Positions 53,297 through 63,065 of a stretch of DNA of 64,000 bases are shown here, one piece after another. The DNA lies in assembly GCA_036172665.1 (NCBI GenBank), contig CM069880.1, positions 5,768,501 to 5,832,500 on the forward strand. Direction: 5' to 3'. Both the position numbers and the translations under genes were made by a program. The notes under the pieces are model-generated. The model did not search any database. It saw only the letters and a program-made list of their open reading frames with translations, and was not told the DNA's origin. Origin of the DNA: Prosopocoilus inquinatus. Taxonomy: Eukaryota > Arthropoda > Insecta > Coleoptera > Lucanidae. How positions within the stretch are numbered: the stretch's first letter is position 1; every line of letters begins with the position of its first letter.

Positions 53297-54479
53297 GGGA
53301 AAAAGGAAATCTTGTTTGCGGTTTTTTTCTTGACTTAAGTAAGGCCTTCGATACTCTCGATCATAACATTCTCTTAAATAAGTTACACCAATATGGCATC
53401 CGTGGTTTGGCTCTTGACTGGATCAAATCTTATCTCTCCCGTAGGTTACAAAAGGTAATTTTAAGAGATAAAAATGAGACAACACAATCTAGTCTAATTG
53501 AAATTACCCGGGGAGTACCGCAAGGAAGCATTCTGGGCCCGTTACTGTTCATTCTGTATATGCATGATCTTCCACACGCTGCGCAGAATTCCTTCTGTAA
53601 ACATCTATAACTATGCAGATGACACATGTGCTTTAATAACCGGAGAAACGTTCCCAGATATACCTAAACAAGGTGAAGAATGTTTGCAAAACATCGATCA
53701 ATGTTTTTCTCAAAACAACTTAATTTTAAATGAATCCAAAACAAATTGTGTTCTATTTAAAACGAAACATTTTTGTGAAACTCCACCTGTGATAACAATA
53801 AACAATAAAAACAACTTACTTAAAAGCAGTGTACGATATCTAGGTGTTTCTTTGGACGAAACTCTAAATTGGACTTATCATTTGGACCATCTGTGTAAGA
53901 AACTAAGTTCAGTTTGTTTTGCTTTAAGAACTCTGGGCAAATACACTAGCGCAGAAATACTAAGAACTATGTACTTCGCAAATTTCTACTCACACTTACA
54001 ATATGGGATAATCTTCTGGGGGAATAGTAGTCATGTAAAAAATGTTTTTGTCATGCAGAAGAAAGCTGTACGTATTATTCATAAAATGTCGTGTCGTCAA
54101 TCCTGCAGAGGTATTTTTAAAAATAGTCACATTTTGACAGTTTATGGCATATATATTTATAAATGTCTATCTTTTTTGTTCAAAAATAGGCATCTTTTTA
54201 TTAATTTTGAAAACAAGACATTAAACAAATACAACACCAGAAATATTGACTACTTCCTTTATCCTCCTCACAGGCTTACGAAATTTGAAAAATTTTGAAA
54301 ATTGAGAAATTCAAGTGAGATGAAGCGAAGCATCTTTAATTTTCTGGTGGATGTAGAACCTTACAACTTACTAGATTATTATAATGCATCAGGAATGTAA
54401 ACATTTTTCTTAATCAATTTTTGGACGTTTTCAAACTTGTACTGTTTTTTTTTTTGTTCAGTTGTTTTGAAATAAATAC

Positions 54480-54560
<81 letters not shown>
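53297..54560 (+). mobile_element. 5'-truncated LINE with (ATT)n tail
   Basis: The reverse transcriptase begins mid-domain with CGFFLDLSKAFDTLDHN (motif A) and has TRGVPQGSILGPLLF, then after a frameshift at about 53600 YADDT (catalytic) and a thumb region ending at 54298. The 3' end is a run of about 25 ATT units (54479-54558). It is a different, more decayed LINE than the one at 9172. Left boundary is estimated from where the host gene frame stops making sense. Confidence 0.75.
54479..54558 (+). repeat. (ATT)n microsatellite, LINE tail
   Basis: About 26 uninterrupted ATT repeats immediately downstream of the LINE 3' UTR. The length suggests slippage growth after insertion. Confidence 0.9.
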
Positions 54561-55285
54561 TTAATATTAATCCAGTAATGATTAATAATTCTCCTTCAGT
54601 TAGTCAACCGAGGATAATTAATCTACCGAGGACTAATGCTAATGATTCTGTTAATATTATTTCCAATGTTCAGATATTGTCACCATCACAACCAGAAATT
54701 TCTCAACCGGAGCTACATATTCCACCCTCTCAAATTCCACCTTCTCGACTTGAAATTTCCTCACCTAGTATACGGACATCTACACCTATTCAATCCCTTT
54801 CCTCACAACCTAATATTTCAAACTTGGAAATTTCATCGATGAAATTTCCTTCATCCTCTCCCAATTTAGTTGGAGTTATCTCAACAGCAGTCCAAAATTA
54901 TTTTGACGGAATTATGCCTGAAGTCAGGAACTGTTGTTTACAGGGTGAGCAAAATCTGAGGAAAGTCACGGACGAGTTGCAATCTTGTCGTGAAATTTTA
55001 CGTACAGTTCGCTTAAGGTCTCCGACTGACCAGGCTTTAAACGAACAATATGATAAAATTTCGCTCATTCACGATCGTCTGAGCCTGATCCAAGATTTGT
55101 TTGATAATCTTGTCGCGGACATATCTACCTTATGAAAACCTCTTCTCTTAAGGTAAATATGTTTGTGAATATTGCTGTTTAATGGATTGTTGTTCAAATG
55201 AAAGTTGGGAATGTTGAACAAGATATTAGGTATACTTAAATCTTCATCTTAATCGACTTCTTATAATTTGTTGTTCAATCTACAG

Positions 55286-55748
55286 ATGACTTCCCCAAAT
55301 AATATTCCATATGTGAAATCCATTCACATTAAGCAGGTAGAGCTGAAAGTAAGTAAACTAATTTGTATTTTACGGTTCACAGTGTACATAAGTTACGGAA
55401 GTCATTTTGATTATTTCCTTTTTTCAGTTCCCTGACGGGACCCTCATCAACTGCGAGACCGCCATCGTGAATTATGCGATGGCCGGAGATCGTCCATTCA
55501 TCTCACCCTCACCGGTGTATACACCGACACCGCTGTTGGTGGCAACGCCGACCCCTGAGCGTCGACCGCCGGAACAGGAGGTAGCGGCGCCCCAAAGAAT
55601 TCTCCTGAAAAGGAGAGTTTTTGCGCCGCCGGTGTTCTCACCGGTAGTACCGCCTCCACCTCTACCGAAACCCACCGTGTCAACGGTGGAAGTTCAGGTG
55701 GATGTGGAGGCGTCGTCTACCGAGATGGATGAATCTTGGGTTCGTTAA
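55286..55748 (+). CDS. Short proline-rich spliced Polinton gene
   Basis: Exon 1 from ATG 55286 to 55348 encodes MTSPNNIPYVKSIHIKQVEL plus K. The intron 55349-55427 (GTAAGT...TTTTTTCAG) joins in phase 0 to FPDGTLINCETAIVNYAMAG. The tail is rich in P, T and V (VYTPTPLLVATPTPERRPPE) and ends ESWVR at 55748. The 127-residue product has an ordered start and a disordered tail. CTACAG just before the ATG may itself be an acceptor, as in the split-start gene. The second exon is notably GC-rich. Function unknown. Confidence 0.6.
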
Positions 55749-55785
55749 TTATAAATTTTCATGTTTTCAACAATTTACTATCTTA

Positions 55786-55852
55786 TTTTTTTACAGTGAG
55801 GAGTACATTGCAGTCAGTTTTTTACAGTGAGGAGTACATTGCAGTCAGAAGT
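55786..55852. repeat. Tandem duplication of about 32 bp
   Basis: TTTTACAGTGAGGAGTACAT followed by TGCAGTCAG occurs twice in direct repeat upstream of the ATPase gene. Each copy contains a splice-acceptor-like TTTTTACAG. Confidence 0.8.
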
Positions 55853-56106
55853 CATTGTTATAAAATCATATTATTTATTAATTTATTTTAATTTTTATAG
55901 TTTCTAATTTTAGTTTTTAAAGTTTAGTATCTTATTCTTTATAGTTTTCTTTACTTTTATTTATTATATATAAAAACATTTTATTCGAGTATCTTGTTTT
56001 TATAACGTAACAAAAAGGAAGTGGTTTAAACAATAGTTGATATTACACTTCCAGCACAGCAATAGAAACATAATATATCGCGTTGAGTAATTGAAGTGAT
56101 TGAAAT

Positions 56107-56871
56107 ATGAAGTTTCAAGAACAGTTTTTAAAGTTACCCGTACAAAATTTCGATGATGCAATCGCAAACGAAATCTTTAAACGTCATAATGAACTATTCG
56201 GAGGATCAAGTAAACGCGTTATCATTAGCGGGAGCTCAGGAGCTGGCAAAAGTAATTCATTAGTGACATTATTAACCCATCCGAACGGACTACGTTTCAA
56301 AAATTTATACATCTGCTGTAAGACCTTATCTCAAGGGAAGTATGAATTTCTCAGACATTTGCTATCAACAGTGCCCGAAATAGGTTACTTTGAAATTTCC
56401 GATATGGAAAAAATGGTATCACCTACAAATGTAAAAGAATATTCAGTCGTTGTTTTTGATGACGTTCAGTGCACTACACAAAATTTAATTAAAGAGTATT
56501 TCTCCTTTGGACGTCATAGAAATGTTGACTGCTTTTATTTAAGTCAAACTTACAGTGCAATACCCAAACAAATGATTCGTGATAATTGTAATTTCTTAGT
56601 ACTATTTCGTCAAGATTTCACAAATTTGAAACACGTTTACGATGATTACGTCAGCGGAGATATGACTATGGACCAGTTTCGTAATATCTGTTACGCTTGT
56701 TGGAAGGAACCGTTTGGTTTCTTAGTTATTGATACCGATTGTTCCATAAACGCAGGGAGATATCGTAAAGGATTCGACACGTACATATATATCTTTAAAA
56801 CCACTACATTTTACATAGTTCTTTCATTTTTACATAGTTCTACAGTTCTTCAGTACTGTAAAAGACGTTAA
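56107..56871 (+). CDS. Polinton packaging ATPase (A32-like), Polinton 2
   Basis: A 254-residue frame with Walker A SGSSGAGKS (residues 41-49), Walker B VVVFDD (114-119), SQTY (147-150) and the C-terminal GRYRKGFDTYIY. After that the frame runs on for 25 residues of hydrophobic and serine-rich sequence (TTTFYIVLSFLHSS) not seen in the first copy, probably read-through past a mutated or absent stop. It leads the plus-strand module; DUF8207 starts 17 bp after. Around 45% identical by eye to the copy at 4978. Confidence 0.88.
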   Translation: MKFQEQFLKLPVQNFDDAIANEIFKRHNELFGGSSKRVIISGSSGAGKSNSLVTLLTHPNGLRFKNLYICCKTLSQGKYEFLRHLLSTVPEIGYFEISDMEKMVSPTNVKEYSVVVFDDVQCTTQNLIKEYFSFGRHRNVDCFYLSQTYSAIPKQMIRDNCNFLVLFRQDFTNLKHVYDDYVSGDMTMDQFRNICYACWKEPFGFLVIDTDCSINAGRYRKGFDTYIYIFKTTTFYIVLSFLHSSTVLQYCKRR

Positions 56872-56887
56872 AGGATGCGGATGCGCC

Positions 56888-58110
56888 ATGAGTAACAAAC
56901 TTAAAGCAGAATTAGCCACTGCGCGCGAAAGTTTGCGTACTAAATTAAAAACACTTAAATCCGATATTGCACAAGCAAAACATCATGCGGAGCAATCAAA
57001 AAAGTATCTGCAGACAACTTATTCACCTATTGTAGAGCCACTCCGAGATATTGTCAATAAGCTAGATGTTGTTGGCAGCGTATTACCTGTGAAAGAGGAG
57101 CAACAGTCATACGAAGCCAGTGAAAAGAGATTGAAAGAGGAGCCAAAGAGTTCTTTCCTACGAAAAAGACCGATTTATAAATTGAGATCTGATCCTTCTT
57201 TCATACGAAGAAGACCGAGTTATAAATTAAAATTCGATCCTTCGTCGCGAATTGGATTGTCAGAGGAGCATGATGTGGGTACTTCAACACCACTTGGACC
57301 TGAAATTAAACAACCTTCCATCTTAGAAGATGAAGAAATTCTTGAGGTTCCTCATGAAAAGTCCACATCTCCAACAACTCTGTTTATGAAGAAGCAGAAG
57401 AATATGACACCGAAAGCAGTAACCCCCCTGCGGACGAATCCCTGGCTCATGCTCGTACACTTCTAGAAGAACGAAAATTATTACTTCGGACTAGATTAGA
57501 ATCACCGCTGGTCGAAGCTGCCTTAGAATCATATCATCCGTTAGCACGTGATTATGTTACACGATTTGAAACTGATGTAGAAAATGAATTCGATACAAAA
57601 TACGGTGTAAGAGAAGAAGATGAGAGATTGTTTGTTGGGAACCAGGAGCTTAAGTTTGACGGTCCCGATCTTGTAATTGGAGACTTGGCGTATAAGGGTA
57701 CTAAAGGTTTATACGAGCTGGTTTTTAAGAAAAATCCAGAGAAGTTTACGTTTCACGATGTGCGAGACTATAGAGATATATTGAGAAGAACTAGTGCGTT
57801 TAAAATTAATTATAATCCCTCAGGGCGAATATCTGCAAGCAGAGGATTTAAATATGTGAATATTATAAAACCAATAATTCAGGGAAAACCACCAAACGTT
57901 TGGTGGGCGCGAAGCTGGAAAACAGGTGGAGCTTTGGAGAAAAAGCTTGTACCTAACAAATGTTTGCAGTATCAATACTGGGATGATCCTAACGAACTAG
58001 TAGAACGATTGCGTTTATTGAACGCATCCAAATCAGCAGGTCACACCGCACATAACAATGAAATCATAGCGATCATTGACGAATTAAAAGAGGCAAAAAT
58101 TATTTTGTAA
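56888..58110 (+). pseudogene. DUF8207-type Polinton protein, near full length with one frameshift
   Basis: The first frame (56888-57466) has a coiled-coil-like start and repeats of RRRPSYKLKFDPS/RKRPIYKLRSDPS. A shift near 57380 leads into a frame with YEEAEEYDTES, FDTKYGVREED, YKGTKGLYELVFKKNPEKF and SRGFKYVNIIKPI, ending at 58110. Together about 405 residues, the usual range. The internal duplication of a YKL(R/K)xDPS unit is unusual. It lies between ATPase and the next unknown gene, the same order as in Polinton 1. Confidence 0.72.
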
Positions 58111-58178
58111 ATTGTAGTATTTAGTGGAGTGCAAGCGAGCACACATTTCAGTTTCACATAGTTGTTGATTGATTCACA

Positions 58179-58562
58179 ATGACTATTGATAAGTTTGGAA
58201 GAACCGTTCATAAACACACAGTTTTCAAACACATTGCTGCTATACCATTACTTTACGAAACATTATTAGACTTTCAGAGTCAAGAACTTTACGCCGAAAG
58301 TGTATATTTGCTTTCAAATAGAGGTCACCAAACGACGTATACGATCCAAGAAACTTGCGTTGTTAAAAAAGTATTTATTCATCAACCTACTATTGTCAAC
58401 ATTACAGTATCCATCAACGCTATAAATTGTACTGATACTTTAATTGGAAGAACGTTGAATGTGGGAGATCAAATCTCGTTTACTTGCACATCTTCAGTTT
58501 GTGCAGTTCCATTATTTGTTGAATTCATCGTAAGAAAACGAGTTCTAACTGAAAATGTCTAA
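58179..58562 (+). CDS. Polinton 2 protein of unknown function upstream of integrase
   Basis: A clean 127-residue frame starting MTIDKFGRTVHKHTVFKHIA. The second half is beta-strand-like with alternating hydrophobics (TIVNITVSINAINCTDTLIG, QISFTCTSSVCAVPLFVEF), which would fit a small jelly-roll or fibre-head domain. The stop overlaps the integrase start by 8 bp. No equivalent is seen in Polinton 1 at this place. Function not known to me. Confidence 0.6.
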   Translation: MTIDKFGRTVHKHTVFKHIAAIPLLYETLLDFQSQELYAESVYLLSNRGHQTTYTIQETCVVKKVFIHQPTIVNITVSINAINCTDTLIGRTLNVGDQISFTCTSSVCAVPLFVEFIVRKRVLTENV

Positions 58563-59492
58563 TCTATCTTCTAATGTGAAACGTGATGTTGTTAATGAGT
58601 TGCACAAACCAGCAAGGAAAAACTTTCACCGTCGTCGAGTAATAATAAAAGGACTCAGAGATCTCTTCCAAGCAGACTTAATTGAAATGCTACCTTATGC
58701 CAAGATAAACAAAGGATACAAATACATTCTGACAGTGATCAACGCATTTTCCAAGTATGCTTGGGAAATACCATTAAAAAATAAGACAGGTAAAGAAGTA
58801 ACCAAAGCTTTTCAATCGATTTTATCTGAAGGTAGAAATTCTGTACCGAAAAATATACAAACAAATAACGAAAAGGAATTTTACAATGCAGAGTTCCAAA
58901 ATTTAATGAAGAAGTATAGAATTAATCACTATAGCACATACTCTAATTTAAAAAGTTCGATAGTCGAAAGATTTAATAGAACCCTAAAACAAAAAATGTT
59001 GAAAGAATTTAGCATGCAAGGAAATTTCGGATGGTTCAATTTATTACCAAGGCTAATTGAAGAATACAATAACACAGTACGACGGGTTACAAACCCAGCA
59101 AGATAAATCAAAGAAATGCACAAACTATTTTACAGTCCGTCTACAGCAACCTTAAAATTATGGATCCAAGAATTGCAAAATTTAAAGTTGGAGATCATGT
59201 GCGCATCAGTAAATACAGACAAGCATTTTCGAAGATGTACACTCCGAATTGGTCCAACGAAATATTTACCATTTCGTCGGTGCAGAATACTAATCCCAGA
59301 ACATATCTAATTAAAGACGCTGATGGTGAAGCCATTCTTGGTGGGTTTTATGAGTACGAGTTACAAAAAGTAAAACATCCAGATATATATTTAATTAATG
59401 TATTGAGAGAAAAAGGTAACAAAGCGCTTGTAAGTTATTTAGGATTGAGTTCTAAACATGATTCATGGATACCAAAACGCAATGTTTTATAA
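58555..59492 (+). pseudogene. Polinton integrase (retroviral-type DDE), broken
   Basis: The core 58555-59106 (183 residues) has QADLIEM (first Asp, residue 41), QTNNEKEFYN where the second Asp of the DDE triad is expected at residue 104 but is Asn, and SIVERFNR (Glu 138). A stop and frame change at 59104-59160 separate it from the C-terminal part (59160-59492: KVGDHVRISKYR, PNWSNEIFTI, ILGGFYEYELQKVKHP), a chromodomain-like end. The enzyme would insert the element. The Asp to Asn change alone should abolish catalysis. Confidence 0.82.
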
Positions 59493-59524
59493 TAAATATT
59501 TATTAACTACAACTGTAAACATAC

Positions 59525-59780
59525 TGTTACGTTTCTAGGGTTTAAATTTATTTATTTAAACGAATAAAACACTCGGTAAAAACTTAAATGTAATTTAATA
59601 CTGCTTACGAACTAATTTATTTGTAACAATTTATTTACACACTAAAATCTAACTTCGACGATCGCTGTTAGAATTCGACTGTTCGATGTAGGCCCCGGTG
59701 GCGTGACGGCCGATGACGCATAACAGCGAACCGACTTCTTGACGCCTTCAGTCTGACGTAGTGCTGAGTGGCTCGCCACA
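59525..59780. mobile_element. Solo LTR with 4-bp target duplication
   Basis: A 256-bp block begins TGTTACG and ends CGCCACA (TGT...ACA) and is flanked on both sides by ATAC (59521-59524 and 59781-59784). Internally it is GC-rich relative to the flanks (GGCCCCGGTGGCGTGACGG). It lies between the convergent integrase and polymerase genes. Gypsy-type LTRs often begin TGTTACG; the family is not identified. Confidence 0.6.
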
Positions 59781-59863
59781 ATACAATACTCACAATACAC
59801 AATAAATGAATTTTACAAATTAATTTATTTACTTTCTAACAGAACTTATAAATAAAACATACT

Positions 59864-62800
59864 TTATTTATTTTCTAATTCTTTTTCCAGTTTTTCAATT
59901 AGTTCTTTTAGTTTTTTATCTCTTTCTATATCAGCAATTTTATGGTGACCCCACGCCAGAGTATGAATTTTGTCATCCAAAATATAACGTTTATCGTCTT
60001 TAGATGATAAGGCAATTTTATTTTTCAACTCTGTATACACCGTATGAAAATCCGAGTGAAACACATACATCTTTTTAAAAATAAAACCATCTCGTTCAAT
60101 GATTTCTTTGTAGTCATCTACAGATAAGTATTTATCTATAACGTAGTTTTTAACACCTTTTGCTTTCTTAGTACATTTTGAAATAAGCTTTACACAGTAG
60201 GCTTTCGCACCGGTCCTGATAAAAGATTCTATAACCTGTCCTGCGTATTCGTCTTTAAATCGTCCAATAACTGATTCAGTTCGAGGCATTTCATGTATAT
60301 TATTCGGTGGGTAATTTGAAGTATCAAATTTATCTAAATTTTGCTTTATGTCATCGTATACATTGTCAGTATGAACGGTCAGTATTAAACTATCCGTATC
60401 AGTATATAATAAAGCTGCTCTATTGTTATATTTTCGCTTTATAAAATTGTAATAAAAATCGTACATTACTGTTTTTGATATTTCCAAAACACAAAACCCT
60501 ACGTATAAAGGTTTATTATAATTTACTTATACTTTGCATAATTCTATTACGGCCAGGTGATCACTAAAAATTTTACTCGATTTATAGTTTGGTTTAGCTA
60601 TCAATGATTCAGCTCCCGGTCTTCGATTATGGGTTTCCCAGCTGGTGGCAAATTTAATGTCGACGCGATTCTCAACATTTTCCATAGTTTTACCGAAAAC
60701 ACTATTATTTAATAATTTGTAAAAATTTGGAATAAGTTTACCATATTTCGAATTTGGTGGAATTATGTTTTCCGGACAAAATGGTAATTCGTTGTGGTTG
60801 TCATGTAAATGAGTCGGGTATTCCAAATCTACTTCGAATATATACCCGACATCTGAATTTTCTTCTAACTCTGAAATGTTAAGATTGTTTGTAGCATGAA
60901 GATATAGTAAATATTTAGTTGCCTTCTTAGAGTCAAAACCATGCACAAATTTATTATTAGCGTTTTCGATTCTTTTTGTGCACATACTCACTCCACCGCG
61001 TATACCCATTCTAAAAAAATGTAGCATATCAACATCTTGCAGTAGCTCTAATTTAATTTTTGTCATTCTTAACATTGCATCCCAACTTAATCCTGGAGCG
61101 ATGAAAAAATGGCAAGGATCTAGTTTGTAATTATCAATACAAAGGTCTCTGAAATTTTCAAATACGTCTGCCAACAGTAAAACATCAGATGTTACGTATA
61201 CATCACTGTAATCACCCATAGTTTTACAGTTAAATAAATTCCAAACGCGCTGTGCTCTCTCATAATCTTCATCACTTACGTATTCATCATACAGCACATC
61301 ATAAAACTCTTTCTTCGAAGGTAAAGTGGGAAAATCTAATTTCATGAGTGAGTCAATAAAACAATACGGGAAAATTCTTTTTTGACGTATTAATTTAAAC
61401 ATCTCATCGTTAAAATATTTTCTAATTTCCCTACATTGCCAATCTTCCAAGTATGAGCTTAATTTCTCTAAAGACGATTGCATGAAACGAAAAGAATCTA
61501 CAAATCTTATTTTGAAATATACTTTACGCTTTTTACCTTTACAGTCTGTCTTATCCCCCACGTGTATTAACTTCGAAAAGGATATATATTTTTCCTTATT
61601 TTGTGCGATCACGTCCACATTTTCGCCTTCTAATGCCATTGTCTTTAGAAATAAGTGACTGTCATAATTAGAAAGATTATGAAAAAACACTGGACTAAAC
61701 TTTGGTATTTTAAAATTAATGTTGCACACAGAATGAGCAGCACCTCTAAACGCTCCCGATAAATGTTCGTGATCACGCACCTTCTCCTTAACATCTAATA
61801 TTGGTTTTTCACAAATATGACACATTGTGGCACGGTCGTATGCCTCTTTTTCTTCTCGTGTTAAATCAGTCATCGGCTCAATTTTACTTTAAATATTTAT
61901 CGTAAATTTCTGTAAATTTCTGTAATATCTTTTTCTAACCATTTTATAAACTCAGTGGCGGCATTCTCTCCGCGATATAACTTTAACATTGACAAATTAG
62001 CATTGAAACTGCACTTAATGTAATATGCAAATGAATGAGGTTCGTGTTCATAACACTTAACAGTGAAAGATTTATCTGGATTTGGTTCTACTCTGTCCAG
62101 TGGTTTTAGCAATGCTTCGAAATCGGCATATATAACAAAAGGAAGTTTTAACTGTTTTTCAAAATTTTCAAATTGTAATATATTCTCTGGCAAAGATTCA
62201 CCATACTTATTTATTTTTAACTCTGTCGATGGTAAAACTGTTTTGATAACTTTACAGTCTTCCCTCTCGTGTCGTTGCAATTTTTCAATACATGGAAAAT
62301 ACACTAAACATCCTTCACAAATATATTTCTCGTGACCGTGATATGAAGTCTGTTTTGACACTAAACGTGATAAATTTTTAATCCAACAATAGTGAGTATT
62401 TCCGTTGTTGTCATCAATTAATAATAAGTTTATATGAATATTTTTTCTATTTTTAGTAAAATGTAACGGTCCTACAACTTCATCAACCGTAACCTTACCA
62501 ATAATGGGAACCGAGTCCGTAGACATTTATAGAAATATTGTTCTTGCTTTCAAATTTCTTCACGTCACAAACTTTCAGTGGAAATTCTAGGTCAGTGAAA
62601 TCCGCTACTGTGTTATAATGGGGATACGAAGACATCCTTTGAGGAAGACCTGTCGGTTGACACATCGTTGACGTTATCGCCCAGGCAAAGCAAGCGTTGT
62701 CGTTATTTCTAACATTTATGACAGCTTTCTTCGCACCTAGTGAAGACGGTAATGGCATGAAGCTGGATGCTTTCTGTGGATTGTATTTATTAATGTTGAC

Positions 62801-63064
62801 TTCCATATATAAAATTCTGCATAAAGTCCATCCTGTAACAATATTTGCAACTTTAAGTTTTATTCTAAACGATTGCACCTATTATTTTTTTTTACCTGAA
62901 TCTCGCTCCTGAAATTCCGACATTTTTACATGTATTTCGTTTAGAAAATCACGATATATATTGTATATATCAGTTCCAAAACAAGTTATTTTATTCTTGG
63001 TGTTAAAAGATTTTATCTCAGAACTTTCTTTAGAATCTAAGAAATAGACTCCGAAAATTTCCAT
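59864..63064 (-). pseudogene. DNA polymerase B of Polinton 2, spliced, frameshifted and deleted
   Basis: Exon 1 (63064-62896) ends MSEFQERDSG; the intron 62895-62833 (GTAAAA...TTACAG) rejoins in phase to WTLCRILYMEVNINKYNP. Further blocks: 62832-62495, 62526-61897 (FVIYADFEALLKP, exonuclease I), 61873-60527 (MCHICEKP zinc motif, [23 protein letters not shown] motif B) and 60487-59864 (YTDTDSLIL motif C). Breaks lie near 62510, 61890 (a 10-bp AGAAATTTAC duplication) and 60505. Between YLLYLHATNN and the SELEENSD block, and again before KLLNNSVFG, sequence present in the first copy is missing in frame. It is convergent with integrase. Confidence 0.85.
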
Positions 63065-63065
63065 T

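Larger units (their letters stand above)
52660..55135 (+). pseudogene. Proline/serine/threonine-rich Polinton 2 gene, interrupted by a LINE
   Basis: The first part (52660-about 53295) is rich in T, S, P and V (TSTSTTPIVTSTST), then basic (YSQRRRERTMERRMERIANE), then reads PRVVADNIPLNPYDSVSEI. The second part (about 54565-55135) is P/S-rich (HIPPSQIPPSRLEISSPS) and ends in a predicted coiled coil (GEQNLRKVTDELQSCREIL ... YDKISLIHDRLSLIQDLFDN). Both parts are open in compatible style and are separated only by the LINE. The upstream limit is uncertain: a splice acceptor near 52711 or 52747 is possible. The long disordered region plus coiled coil might suit a structural or fibre protein; function unknown. 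Confidence 0.5.
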
